Assembly: GCA_049609325.1 (NCBI GenBank)
Contig: JBMYYK010000005.1
Location: 1 to 64,000 of the forward strand
Source: GCA-2733415 sp049609325
Lineage (GTDB): Bacteria; Bacteroidota; Bacteroidia; Flavobacteriales; Flavobacteriaceae
Direction of reading: 5' to 3'
Length of the DNA: 64,000 nt
Each line of letters starts with the position of its first letter. Positions within the stretch are counted from its first letter, which is position 1. The notes beneath the pieces are model-generated. The model did no database searches, was not told where the DNA came from, and saw only the letters and a list, made by a program, of their open reading frames with translations. Below are positions 35,547 to 44,304 of the stretch, one piece after another. The position numbers and the translations under genes were made by a program.

Positions 35547-36863
35547 TTGAAAATTGATTTAAGTTTTAAAGCAATTAATAAGCTTGCAGTACCTGCATTA
35601 ATAGCCGGAATAGCAGAGCCAATAATCTCTGCTACAGATTTGGCTATCATTGGCAATTTACAAAAGCACAGCGCTGAAGCTGCGGCAGCAGTAGGTTTGG
35701 TATCTGTCTTTCTAAATGCGTTAATCTGGATGCTAGGACAAAGTCGTAGTGCTATATCTTCTATCGTATCACAATATTTAGGGGCTGAAAAATTAGACGA
35801 TGTTAAAAACTTACCTATTCAGGCTATTTTAATAATCGTAGCAATTAGTGTATTAATCTTAGGAGTAACGTACCCTTTTGCAAAAGAAATTTTTAGTTTA
35901 TACAACGCTAAAGGTTTAGTGCTAGATTATTGTGTAGACTACTATCAGATTAGAACATTAGGTTTTCCGTTATTGTTAGTCACCTTTGCTATTATTGGTA
36001 CTTTTAGAGGCTTGCAAAACACCTATTATCCTATGCTAATTGCCTTGGCAGGATTGGTGTGTAATTTAGGCTTAGATGTTATTTTAGTGTTTGGTATTGA
36101 CGATGTGATTCCGGCATTAGGCTTGCAAGGTGCAGCTTACGCCAGTGTTATTTCACAAGCTGTAATGCTCTTATTGGCATTTTATTTTCTGATAAAAAAG
36201 ACAGAAATTCCAATTAAATTGAGCTTACCTTTTAATAAAGAGATTAAAAATCTATTGGTGATGATTGTAAATCTTTTTGTTAGAACTCTAGCCTTAAATA
36301 TTGCCTTAAATGTATCCAGTTATTACGCTACAAGTTACGGTATTGAATATATTAATGCCTATACTATTTCTATTAATATATGGTTCATTTGCGCTTTTGT
36401 TATTGATGGTTACGCCAGTGCAGGTAATATGATGTCTGGTAAATTGTATGGTGCCAATGACTTTGAAAATTTGACATTGTTAAGGCAAAAATTAACAACA
36501 TATGGCGCAGTTGTAGGCGTACTCTTACTTTTAATACTAGGACTGTTTTATGTGCCAATTGGCCAATTGTATTCTAATAATGTGTTAGTTAGAGCAGAAT
36601 TTTATAATACATTTTGGTTAGCCATAGCCATGCAACCTTTGTGTGCTATTGCATTTATTTATGATGGAATGTATAAGGGTATGGGCAAAATGAAAAAATT
36701 ACGAAACGTACTTTTAATATCTACATTTCTAGGATTTATTCCTGTAGTCATCCTGACAGATTATTTTAATATGAAGCTTTATGGTATTTGGACAGCGTTT
36801 GTTGTTTGGATATTTTTAAGAGGCTTACTACTAAAGTTAGATTTCAAACATTTACAGTCTTGA
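35547..36863 (+). CDS. MATE family efflux transporter
   Basis: The 438-residue multidrug/cation antiporter of the inner membrane has about 12 membrane segments. The start (LKIDLSFKAINKLAVPALIAG) and the block IAEPIISATDLAIIGN resemble the DinF branch, where the Asp in the first helix takes part in cation coupling. The start codon is TTG; no ATG is available before the stop in that frame upstream. It is last in an operon with the hydrolase and acetyltransferase. Its stop is 6 bp from the convergent DUF456 gene, with no terminator between. Confidence 0.9.
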   Translation: MKIDLSFKAINKLAVPALIAGIAEPIISATDLAIIGNLQKHSAEAAAAVGLVSVFLNALIWMLGQSRSAISSIVSQYLGAEKLDDVKNLPIQAILIIVAISVLILGVTYPFAKEIFSLYNAKGLVLDYCVDYYQIRTLGFPLLLVTFAIIGTFRGLQNTYYPMLIALAGLVCNLGLDVILVFGIDDVIPALGLQGAAYASVISQAVMLLLAFYFLIKKTEIPIKLSLPFNKEIKNLLVMIVNLFVRTLALNIALNVSSYYATSYGIEYINAYTISINIWFICAFVIDGYASAGNMMSGKLYGANDFENLTLLRQKLTTYGAVVGVLLLLILGLFYVPIGQLYSNNVLVRAEFYNTFWLAIAMQPLCAIAFIYDGMYKGMGKMKKLRNVLLISTFLGFIPVVILTDYFNMKLYGIWTAFVVWIFLRGLLLKLDFKHLQS

Positions 36864-36869
36864 GTGATT

Positions 36870-37367
36870 TTAAAAGATGTTACTTATATGGCTTGCGAAT
36901 TCCCAAATGAATATACCTGCGTATATCAATGCCACGAAAAACTTTATAAATACAGAGGTCAATAAGCCTAATAGTGAACCAAAAGCAGCTTTCATTGCTT
37001 CATTAGTTTGTTTGCCGAATACCAATTCACCTATTAAAGCTCCTACAAAAGGTCCTATGATGATTCCAAATGGCGGGAAAAATAAAAGCCCAAGAATAAG
37101 TCCTATTGTGGTCCCTATTATTCCGTATTTAGAGCCACCAAACTTTTTTGCTCCCATAGCCGGAATGAAATAATCTAGAATAAAGATACCAACTGCAATT
37201 ATAAAACTAATAATTAATATCGTGTAGCTAATAGGAATACTAGGGCATAGGTATAATAATAGTAAACCAAACCAACTGGTTATCGGTCCAGGAAGTACAG
37301 GTAAAAAACTCCCAATTATCCCTCCAATTATTAAACAAAACCCTAAGCAAATTAATATAATGTCCAT
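36870..37367 (-). CDS. DUF456 family membrane protein
   Basis: The 165-residue protein is almost wholly hydrophobic, with about five membrane segments. The glycine-rich GIIGSFLPVLPGPITSWFG and GPFVGALIGELVFG blocks match DUF456. Function unknown. The start is ATG 37367 rather than the adjoining TTG 37370. It is divergent from the BlaI-type repressor, and the three operators lie between them, so it may share that control. Confidence 0.85.
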   Translation of the reverse strand: MDIILICLGFCLIIGGIIGSFLPVLPGPITSWFGLLLLYLCPSIPISYTILIISFIIAVGIFILDYFIPAMGAKKFGGSKYGIIGTTIGLILGLLFFPPFGIIIGPFVGALIGELVFGKQTNEAMKAAFGSLLGLLTSVFIKFFVALIYAGIFIWEFASHISNIF

Positions 37368-37420
37368 CAAATTGATTTTGTCTATAAGACGTCGGATTCT
37401 ATTTTTTGTTACATCTTTTC

Positions 37421-37482
37421 AACTAAAAAAATAGTTTAAACTAAAATTTTAGTTATATTTGTAAAAAACTAAGTTTTTAGTT
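37421..37482. promoter_or_regulatory. Three tandem 16-bp operators for the BlaI-type repressor
   Basis: AACTAAAAAAATAGTT (37421-37436), AACTAAAATTTTAGTT (37439-37454, perfect palindrome) and AACTAAGTTTTTAGTT (37467-37482) share AACTA-N6-TAGTT. They cover the promoter region of the downstream repressor gene, fitting autoregulation by the dimeric BlaI-like protein. Confidence 0.75.
37454..37461 (+). promoter_or_regulatory. -7 box of the BlaI/BlaR1-type operon
   Basis: TATATTTG exactly matches TAnnTTTG. It touches the end of operator 2 and lies 5 bases before operator 3, so bound repressor would block it. Confidence 0.65.
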
Positions 37483-37505
37483 CATAAAATTTTAAAAGGT
37501 AAGAT

Positions 37506-37865
37506 ATGAAACAGTTAACCCGCGCAGAAGAAGAAGTAATGCAGTATTTATGGAGTTTAAATCAAGCGACAGTAAAAGAGCTAATTGCATTATTTCCTGA
37601 ACCTAAACCTGCATATAATACGGTGTCAACTATCATCAGAATTTTAGAAACTAAACACTTTGTAGATCATAAGCAAAAGGGTAAGGGCTACATGTATTTT
37701 CCTATTGTAGCAAAAGAGAATTACAGCAAGCTTACCGCCCAAAAATTAGTAGAAGGGTATTTTCAAGGGTCATTTAAAAGTATGGTGTCTTATTTTACAA
37801 AAAACAATGACTTGTCTGTAAGTGATTTAGAAGCAATATTAGAAGAAGTCAATTCAAAAAAATAG
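37506..37865 (+). CDS. BlaI/MecI/CopY family transcriptional repressor
   Basis: The 119-residue winged-helix protein starts LTRAEEEVMQYLW, with the recognition region PKPAYNTVSTIIRILETKHFVDHKQKGKGY (cited as PKPAYNTVSTIIRIL and KGKGYMYFP). In this family a dimer holds the promoter shut until it is cleaved or displaced under control of a BlaR1-like protease. The M56 protease gene follows 2 bp later, so the pair is a sensor-repressor unit. It is the likely binder of the three operators upstream. Confidence 0.93.
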   Translation: MKQLTRAEEEVMQYLWSLNQATVKELIALFPEPKPAYNTVSTIIRILETKHFVDHKQKGKGYMYFPIVAKENYSKLTAQKLVEGYFQGSFKSMVSYFTKNNDLSVSDLEAILEEVNSKK

Positions 37866-37867
37866 TT

Positions 37868-39259
37868 ATGGATTATTGGCCAATATATATAGTTTGTTGT
37901 CAGTTCATATTTCTAATGATGTATGAATTGCTGTTAAAAAACGAAACATTTTTTAACTGGAATAGAGCATATTTACTGGTAACATCAGCATTAAGTTTAG
38001 TGTTACCTTTTATAAAAATTCCCATATTGTCGCAGGCCATTCCTGAGAGCTATGCCATACGTTTACCTGAAGTACTTATAGGGGGACAAGTAGAAGAACA
38101 AACTCAATTAGCTGAACAGTTAACTCCTGTACTGTTATCTGGCACATCGGTTAATTATTTAGCTTGGTTATGGGGCTTTGGTGCTGTATTGTATATAGCT
38201 GTGTTAATATACAAATTCTATAGAATTGGGATGTTTAGGTATCATAATATATCTAAAAATGAAAACGGATATACCATTATCACCTTAAAACAATCTGAAG
38301 AGGCTTTTTCGTTTTTGAATGCCATCTATTTAGGCGATCAATTAAATGCCGATCAAAAAGACAGTATTTTAAAGCATGAGAAAGCACATGTAAAAGGCAA
38401 GCATACACTAGATTTACTATGGTTTGAATTGTTAAGAATTATATTTTGGTTCAATCCATTAATTTATATGTATCAGAAAAGAATTACTGAAATACACGAG
38501 TTTATTGCTGATAAAAGTGCAGCAAAACATCAAAAAAACTATTACGAAAACTTGTTGTCAAAAACATTTAACATTGCTCAGTTTTCAATAGTCAATCAAT
38601 TTTATTCATCATCATTAATCAAAAAACGAATTATCATGTTAACAAAAAAACAATCAAACAGAATTTTAAAATTAAAGTATGTATTAATTATGCCAATTGT
38701 AGCAATCATACTTTTGGTGACGTCTTGTGAAACGAATAGTAAACCTGACACCAATCAAAAAACTACAGTTTTAGAAAAAATAGAAGCTTTAAAAGTATCT
38801 ATTGCTGAAAATGGAGAAATGACAAAAGAGGAGCAAAAAGCGTTACAGGCCTTATATTTATTGTCGTCAAATAAGAGTGCAATTAAAGAGACGATGACCT
38901 CTGAAATTTCATTTAAAATGCTGGATCAAGCACCAATTTTTCCAGGTTGTGAAGATTATGACAACTTAGAAGAGTTAAAGCAATGCTTTAGTAAAAGTAT
39001 ATCACAACATGTAGCTAATAATTTTAATACCAAATTAGCTAAGGATATGAATTTAACTGGGAAACAAAAAATAAGCGTAGCCTTTGAAGTGAGTACATCA
39101 GGAGAAATTAATAATATTAAGGTAAGAGCAGTAAATGAGGCGCTATCTAATGAAGCAAAGCGAGTAATTAATGCCTTGCCAAAGTTACAACCAGGTATGC
39201 ATAATGGTAAAGCAGTAACTGTACCTTATGTATTACCAATTATTTTTGAAGTACAATAA
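37868..39259 (+). CDS. BlaR1-like M56 family metallopeptidase with C-terminal TonB-like domain
   Basis: The 463-residue inner-membrane protein has about four membrane segments. A zinc protease motif HEKAH (HExxH, about 170-174) with IHEFIADKSA downstream as the third-ligand region faces the cytoplasm. After another membrane segment (about 272-292) comes a periplasmic part ending in a TonB-C-like domain (about 355-463; NALPKLQPGMHNGKAVTVPY). In BlaR1 the C-terminus is a beta-lactam sensor; here a TonB-like domain takes that place, so the signal is probably different. It pairs with the repressor just upstream. Confidence 0.88.
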   Translation: MDYWPIYIVCCQFIFLMMYELLLKNETFFNWNRAYLLVTSALSLVLPFIKIPILSQAIPESYAIRLPEVLIGGQVEEQTQLAEQLTPVLLSGTSVNYLAWLWGFGAVLYIAVLIYKFYRIGMFRYHNISKNENGYTIITLKQSEEAFSFLNAIYLGDQLNADQKDSILKHEKAHVKGKHTLDLLWFELLRIIFWFNPLIYMYQKRITEIHEFIADKSAAKHQKNYYENLLSKTFNIAQFSIVNQFYSSSLIKKRIIMLTKKQSNRILKLKYVLIMPIVAIILLVTSCETNSKPDTNQKTTVLEKIEALKVSIAENGEMTKEEQKALQALYLLSSNKSAIKETMTSEISFKMLDQAPIFPGCEDYDNLEELKQCFSKSISQHVANNFNTKLAKDMNLTGKQKISVAFEVSTSGEINNIKVRAVNEALSNEAKRVINALPKLQPGMHNGKAVTVPYVLPIIFEVQ

Positions 39260-39317
39260 AATAGTTATTAGTGGCTGTAAATGTTTTTTACAGTCACTGA
39301 TTTTAAAGGTTTTAGAC

Positions 39318-39348
39318 TTGTAGTACATATTGTAAGGTTATAATTTTG
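39318..39348 (+). promoter_or_regulatory. Promoter of the TonB-C-like lipoprotein gene
   Basis: TTG (39318-39320), 20 bases, then TAATTTTG (39341-39348) matches the consensus. The TTG start codon is 25 bases downstream. Confidence 0.65.
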
Positions 39349-39373
39349 TATTTTTCCAGTTTAAAACGTACAC

Positions 39374-39898
39374 TTGAAATTATACTGTTACATATTAGGA
39401 TTACTATTACTGTGTTCTTGTAATTATTTTGAAAATAAAAAGATTTACGCAACAGATGATTTAGTTCAAGAAAAGTTGCGTGAGTTGGATAAAGCATCAG
39501 TAGATAAATATCCAGTGTTTAAAAGTTGTGAAACTGAAAATAGTGATAAAACAACAGAAAAAGAATGTTTTGTTACAACGTTGAGTCAGTATATCACAAG
39601 GTCTTTATCTGCGCAAAATTTAATTTTAGATGATGAATTAGATGTTAGTTTTCAAGTCATTATTCAAGTCACAAATGAAGGAGAAGTTGCTGTTTTAGAG
39701 CTGCTTCACATGCAAGATTTATATCAGAAAATTCCTAATATAGAAGAGCTTGTAAAACAGAGTATCAAAAAACTACCAGAAATAATGCCAGCCTATAAGC
39801 AAACAAAATCAGGAGATTTTATTGCTGTTAATACAAAGTTTAAGATACCCGTTAGAGTTCTTGGAAAATTGACTAATGAAGACGAATTAGTTCAGTGA
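39374..39898 (+). CDS. Lipoprotein with TonB-C-like domain, paralogous to the M56 protein's C-terminus
   Basis: The 174-residue product starts at TTG (MKLYCYILGLLLLCSC, lipobox LCSC). The body lines up with the end of the upstream M56 protein: a P-x-F-x-x-C-E segment (YPVFKSCETE), an EC-F pair, VSFQVIIQVTNEGEV, then IKKLPEIMPAYKQTKSGDFIAV. It probably arose by duplication of that domain. It has its own promoter. Role unknown; a periplasmic or outer-membrane partner of the M56 sensor is possible. Confidence 0.75.
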   Translation: MKLYCYILGLLLLCSCNYFENKKIYATDDLVQEKLRELDKASVDKYPVFKSCETENSDKTTEKECFVTTLSQYITRSLSAQNLILDDELDVSFQVIIQVTNEGEVAVLELLHMQDLYQKIPNIEELVKQSIKKLPEIMPAYKQTKSGDFIAVNTKFKIPVRVLGKLTNEDELVQ

Positions 39899-39906
39899 TT
39901 TGAGAA

Positions 39907-39960
39907 TATACAACATATAAAAAGGGCAATATCAGATATTGCCCTTTTTATATGTTGTAT
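39907..39960. terminator. Very long bidirectional terminator
   Basis: Arms of about 25 bases (ATACAACATATAAAAAGGGC and onward, with its full complement ending GTTGTAT) enclose a loop of about 3 bases. The gene pair on either side is convergent. Confidence 0.9.
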
Positions 39961-39967
39961 ATATAGT

Positions 39968-40843
39968 TTATAAGTTCAGTTTATAACCAATTCTAAAATC
40001 CATAGGCGTGTTGCCTTGGTTTTCAAAGTTAACTAAAGCCGCCAATTCATTAGCAGATAAAGTGATATAACCGTTACCTAATTTGATGTCTGCTCCTAAA
40101 CCTAAAATTACTGGTGCATCTAAAGCAGAGCCAGAGTCTTTATGAGTAGTGACCAAACCTCCTGAAACAGTTGCGTATTCTGTTTGTGTAAATGTATAGG
40201 TTGCTAAAGTTACTTGTGGGTAAAGTGAAAATGCGTCTTTGTTTAACACTCTAAAACGGTAATGTATTCCGAATTGACTTGAGGCGTATTTAAAGTCATC
40301 AGCTTTTAAACTTTGTTTAAATCCTAAAGCAATTGAATGGCGTGTTCTTTTTTCGTCATACACTTCAATTTCTGCACCGAACACAGGCACAAAAACATTA
40401 TCAGGATTTCTTACAAACGGGTTGTTAGACATTCCGGCAAAAGCACCAAGTCGTGTTTTAGCTTTCGGACGTTCAGCTTGTAATTTATAGTCCATGTCAG
40501 AAGCTTTATTGTATTTGTCAACAAATGTTTTTAAGCTGTCTAAAGTTAGGTTTACATCAGCCACAGCTATAGGCGCATCAGCGGTTAAAATGCTCAATAT
40601 TTCTTTATACTCAGCTTGGTATGTTCCATTATCATCTTTTGTATTGGTCAATTCTGTTACAGTATCATCTTTTTTAATAAAATAACGAAATTGTCCATCA
40701 ATAACTGTGTGAAACAGGGAAGCATTTCCAGTAATATCTTCTGTTAGTTGTACTTCTTTACCATCCACATTATGTATCATTTGTGCTTGTGAAGTTGCGC
40801 TTAAAAATAAGGCAAATACTACTATAGTAAGGATTTTATTCAT
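39968..40843 (-). CDS. Hypothetical envelope protein, outer-membrane beta-barrel-like
   Basis: The 291-residue protein has a signal peptide (MNKILTIVVFALFLSA..., cut after SQAQ). A mixed N-terminal half (20-130) precedes a C-terminal half with repeated amphipathic strands (FGIHYRFRVLNKDAFSLY, VILGLGADIKLGNGYITL), ending FRIGYKLNL. This fits an eight-strand barrel or related outer-membrane fold. I do not recognise a family. It is monocistronic, with the long terminator just downstream. Confidence 0.75.
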   Translation of the reverse strand: MNKILTIVVFALFLSATSQAQMIHNVDGKEVQLTEDITGNASLFHTVIDGQFRYFIKKDDTVTELTNTKDDNGTYQAEYKEILSILTADAPIAVADVNLTLDSLKTFVDKYNKASDMDYKLQAERPKAKTRLGAFAGMSNNPFVRNPDNVFVPVFGAEIEVYDEKRTRHSIALGFKQSLKADDFKYASSQFGIHYRFRVLNKDAFSLYPQVTLATYTFTQTEYATVSGGLVTTHKDSGSALDAPVILGLGADIKLGNGYITLSANELAALVNFENQGNTPMDFRIGYKLNL

Positions 40844-40931
40844 TGAAATAAAATTTATGTTTTTTATTAAGTCCCTTCATTTTTTGAGGAATTTTGATAA
40901 AAGTAAACAATATATTTTTAATAGAAATAGA

Positions 40932-42053
40932 TTACTTCTTAAAAGCCCTGCCTTTCCATTCAAAAGTTGTCATTAAACTACTTATAGCAATGAATGATGT
41001 GAATAATGGGTAGTATAGTACGGTTTTTATATAGGCCGTATTACTGATGTGTTGTTGATAAATATGTGCAGTGTTGTAGATTAGAATTGTATCAATAACT
41101 AGTTTCAAGCAAATCATCCAAATAAAATAGAAGTTGAAAAAACCCATGAAAAGTGCAAGTATTGATAAAACATTTGCAAAAAACACTATGACACCTACTA
41201 TTTTAGTGAATGAATTTTTAAAATGAGTAGCTTTCGCTGCCCATCGTTTACGCTGATTAACCAGTTCAGCCCAAGTACGTGTAGGTAATGTGGTTACTAA
41301 AGCGTTTTGGTCTTTTAGAAACAATACGTTTTCTCGGTCATAACTCATGAAGTTTTCTAATAAAAACACATCATCACCACTAGCAATTGAGTTATTGTTT
41401 TCAAACCCGTTGAGTTGTAAAAACACATCTTTTTTATATCCCAAGTTTGCGCCATTTGCCATAAAGGGTTGTCCTATACCAAATCCACCCATAGTAGCGC
41501 CTTGCATGCTTAAAAAATCAATGAGTTGAAATTGTTCTAAAAAGCTAGTGTTGCTCTTAATACTAACAGGCCCAACAATCATATTTGGGTCTTTAGCATT
41601 TATACAATTTGAATAGCTTATTAACCAATGTGCAGGAAGTTCACAATCGGCATCTGTGCAAATAATCCAGTTGTAAGTAGCGTTTTCTATCGCAGTACTA
41701 ATGGCATCTTTTTTTGGTGAATTAGATTGACGATTGTTATTGATGACGTTTATAGTTATATCTGTATGCAGCTGTTTGAACGCAGTAATAATTTCTACGG
41801 ATGTATCAGTTGAATCATCGTTAACTAAAATGACTTCAAATAGTGAGGTGTTGTAGTGTAATTCCAAAATTGATTTGAGTAAATTTGGCAAGTTGTCAGC
41901 TTCATTTCTAAACGGAATAACTACTGAGAAAGAAACACAGTCATGGTGTTCTTGATACTTACTATTTAAACGAAAAAGTCCTAGGATAAACCCAAAAATT
42001 AATAGAAAATAACTTCCTATAATAAACAAACAGATAAAGACAATAAGCATCAT
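40932..42053 (-). CDS. Glycosyltransferase family 2, membrane-bound
   Basis: The 373-residue protein has an N-terminal membrane segment, a GT-A domain and two or three C-terminal membrane segments. GT2 motifs are VVIPFRNEADNLPNLL, LVNDDSTD, the DxD motif CTDADC (about 138) and the acceptor-site RKRWAAK (about 265). It likely adds a sugar to a lipid or surface glycan at the inner membrane. Its start overlaps the stop of the upstream flippase-like gene by 4 bp (ATGA), so the pair probably acts in one pathway. Confidence 0.88.
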   Translation of the reverse strand: MMLIVFICLFIIGSYFLLIFGFILGLFRLNSKYQEHHDCVSFSVVIPFRNEADNLPNLLKSILELHYNTSLFEVILVNDDSTDTSVEIITAFKQLHTDITINVINNNRQSNSPKKDAISTAIENATYNWIICTDADCELPAHWLISYSNCINAKDPNMIVGPVSIKSNTSFLEQFQLIDFLSMQGATMGGFGIGQPFMANGANLGYKKDVFLQLNGFENNNSIASGDDVFLLENFMSYDRENVLFLKDQNALVTTLPTRTWAELVNQRKRWAAKATHFKNSFTKIVGVIVFFANVLSILALFMGFFNFYFIWMICLKLVIDTILIYNTAHIYQQHISNTAYIKTVLYYPLFTSFIAISSLMTTFEWKGRAFKK

Positions 42054-43030
42054 TCTTCTTCTGGGAATTTAAAATTTAGTACAGAGTAGCTGCCCAATAG
42101 AGCCGGTAATGCAAAATTTAATATCCACATTAATGTTGTGCAAGCAATAATAGTTAGTTCATTTGCATTAGAAAAGCTAAATAACCACACAGCGATACTA
42201 CTCTTAATGGCAACATCAAAAATAAATACTGTGGGGATTATAGATGCTAAAATATACATGCTTGAAATAAAAGCCATAGCATCAATATAATCAATTTCTA
42301 CTCCTAATAACCAAATTAAAATATAGAATTGATTTGAAAAACATAGGTATCTTAATAGAGATAGAGTAAAGGATACAACTAATGTTTTAAATTTTAAGGA
42401 TGTGACAAATTGGTTTAATTTTTTAAATGAATAGCCTTTTATACTAAAGTCTGTTTTTGATAAATATTGTGTGTAAAAGATGACACATACTAAAAGCACA
42501 CTAACAACACTTAGTAGATTTATGTAGGACACAGGTAGCTTGTATGCGTAAATAACATAAGTAAGCCCTATACAACCAAAAAGGAGAGTGCAGATTAATT
42601 GAGATAGATTGCCTATAAAATTTAATCCAACAATTTTTTTTCTGAGTGATTTTTTATAGTAAATGGCTTTTGCACCATATTCGCCAATTCTATTTGGAGT
42701 TATAATTGAAGCGGTTAATGCACCTAAAGATTGTTCTGTAGCTTCAAGTAATGAAATACGAGTAATTTGAGTTGTAAGATACTGCCATTTTAAACTTTCT
42801 AAAAACCAATTAAGACCACTAAAACAAAGTAATAATACGATGTTTTTTACAGTGATAATACGGTGTTTGGTAATATGGTGATATAGGTTTTCAATGTCTT
42901 GAACGCCATTTTGAGTAAGCTTACGATAGATAAAAAGTAGTGCTGCACAAACAAGAGTGATCTTTACTAATACCGTAGAAATTTGTTTGATAGTAGAGAG
43001 TGAAAACTCTGTGCTTTTGTGCTTGCTCAT
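42050..43030 (-). CDS. Lysylphosphatidylglycerol synthase TM region/UPF0104-like membrane protein
   Basis: The 326-residue integral membrane protein has about eight hydrophobic segments. The block LGALTASIITPNRIGEYGAKAIYY (cited as TPNRIGEYGAKA) is the hallmark of the LPG synthase TM/AglD-like family, some members of which act as flippases or in lipid and glycan synthesis. No synthetase domain is attached. It is coupled by overlap to the glycosyltransferase downstream and divergent from the gene at 43086. Confidence 0.85.
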   Translation of the reverse strand: MSKHKSTEFSLSTIKQISTVLVKITLVCAALLFIYRKLTQNGVQDIENLYHHITKHRIITVKNIVLLLCFSGLNWFLESLKWQYLTTQITRISLLEATEQSLGALTASIITPNRIGEYGAKAIYYKKSLRKKIVGLNFIGNLSQLICTLLFGCIGLTYVIYAYKLPVSYINLLSVVSVLLVCVIFYTQYLSKTDFSIKGYSFKKLNQFVTSLKFKTLVVSFTLSLLRYLCFSNQFYILIWLLGVEIDYIDAMAFISSMYILASIIPTVFIFDVAIKSSIAVWLFSFSNANELTIIACTTLMWILNFALPALLGSYSVLNFKFPEEE

Positions 43031-43085
43031 TAGTTTTTTAGTAAGTTTGTGCTTAAGCAGTTCGCAAATTATAAAATTTATACCG

Positions 43086-43724
43086 ATGAACAGATTTATA
43101 GCACTACTATTCTTTATTGTCTTGTCAAATTTAGCTACAGCTCAAACCCTAACCATAGATTTAGGTATAGGAGTCAATAGCCCTTCAGATGATTTTGTAA
43201 CACCTTATGCCGCAAAACCTATCAATGGCTTAACTGTTGACGCAGGAATACGTTACATGTTTAAAAAGAAGTTAGGGGTAAAGGCAGATGTAGGGTTTAA
43301 TCGTTATGGTCATGATGATGATTCACCAGAATTTAAGGCCAATTACACACGTGTAAATTTACAAGCCTATTACAATGTATGGGATCATTTGTATGATTTT
43401 CAAATTCCGTTACCAGAGCGTTTAGGGGTATTCATACACGCTGGGCCAGGAATGGCTTTTATAAAACCATTAAGTGAACCTAATTTAAATAACACAAGTA
43501 GTAATTTTAACGTGATGGCTGGTTTGGCAATTCATTACGGAATTTCTGATCGTGTATCTGTATATGTAGATGGTTCTAATATGTTTAATATGGGTCAAAA
43601 AACCGCATATGAAGGCACAGTATTAGCAGATAAGATAAATACAACAATGCTTAATTTTACTTTTGGCGTGAGTATTTCTATCAATTCAGATTGCTATTTC
43701 TGTGAAAAACCAGAAATGGAATAA
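43086..43724 (+). CDS. Outer-membrane beta-barrel protein
   Basis: The 212-residue protein has a signal peptide (MNRFIALLFFIVLSN..., cut after ATAQ). Strands such as LTVDAGIRYMFKKKLGVKADVG and RVNLQAYYNVW, with GVFIHAGPGMAF, resemble the OmpA N-terminal barrel fold. It ends with a short Cys-containing tail (DCYFCEKPEME) after the last strand. I start at ATG 43086 because the signal peptide begins there; the frame runs upstream but has no good start. ruvC follows 19 bp later, perhaps in one operon. Confidence 0.82.
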   Translation: MNRFIALLFFIVLSNLATAQTLTIDLGIGVNSPSDDFVTPYAAKPINGLTVDAGIRYMFKKKLGVKADVGFNRYGHDDDSPEFKANYTRVNLQAYYNVWDHLYDFQIPLPERLGVFIHAGPGMAFIKPLSEPNLNNTSSNFNVMAGLAIHYGISDRVSVYVDGSNMFNMGQKTAYEGTVLADKINTTMLNFTFGVSISINSDCYFCEKPEME

Positions 43725-43743
43725 CTAATTTGATAGCAAAATA

Positions 43744-44298
43744 GTGAATAGAGAAAAAATCATATTAGGTATAGACCCAGGAACTACAATTATGGGTTTT
43801 GGCCTTATTAAAGTTTCAAATAATAAGATGGAGTTTTTGCAAATGAATGAATTGCTTTTGCAAAAACACAAAGATCCTTATGTGAAATTAAAATTGATTT
43901 TTGAACGCACTATTGAGCTAATAGATACCTATCATCCTGATGAAATGGCATTAGAAGCTCCATTTTTTGGTGTCAATGTACAGTCGATGTTAAAATTAGG
44001 TAGAGCGCAAGGCGTGGCGATGGCAGCAGGATTGTCAAGACAAATTCCTGTAACAGAATATGCACCAAAAAAAATAAAGATGGCAATTACCGGTAGTGGT
44101 AACGCCAGTAAAGAGCAAGTGGCTGGGATGTTAAAAAGCTTATTGAACTTGAAAACGCTTCCTAAAAATTTAGATGCTACAGATGGTTTAGCAGCTGCAG
44201 TTTGTCATCATTTCAATTCTGGAAAATCTACTACACAAAAAACTTACGGAAGTTGGGCTAGTTTTGTGAATCAAAATCAAAATAGAGTTAAAAAATAG
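43744..44298 (+). CDS. ruvC: Crossover junction endodeoxyribonuclease RuvC
   Basis: The 184-residue Holliday junction resolvase has acidic catalytic residues in GIDPGTTIMGFG (about 10), MALEAPFFGVNVQS (about 77) and the C-terminal DATDGLAAAVCHH (about 145-148). It cuts four-way junctions at the end of recombination, with RuvAB (not in this window). The start is GTG 43744; no ATG is available nearby. The last third is slightly long, with a Ser/Asn/Lys tail. Confidence 0.95.
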   Translation: MNREKIILGIDPGTTIMGFGLIKVSNNKMEFLQMNELLLQKHKDPYVKLKLIFERTIELIDTYHPDEMALEAPFFGVNVQSMLKLGRAQGVAMAAGLSRQIPVTEYAPKKIKMAITGSGNASKEQVAGMLKSLLNLKTLPKNLDATDGLAAAVCHHFNSGKSTTQKTYGSWASFVNQNQNRVKK

Positions 44299-44304
44299 TT
44301 GGAA

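Noticed and set aside
37439..37454. Perfect AT-rich palindrome read as a terminator
   Set aside because: It has no G/C stem and belongs to a set of three like sites with the same AACTA-N6-TAGTT pattern, so an operator is the better reading.
42957..43085. Upstream extension of the outer-membrane protein gene at 43086
   Set aside because: It overlaps the start of the divergent gene at 43030 and puts 43 residues before a clear signal peptide.
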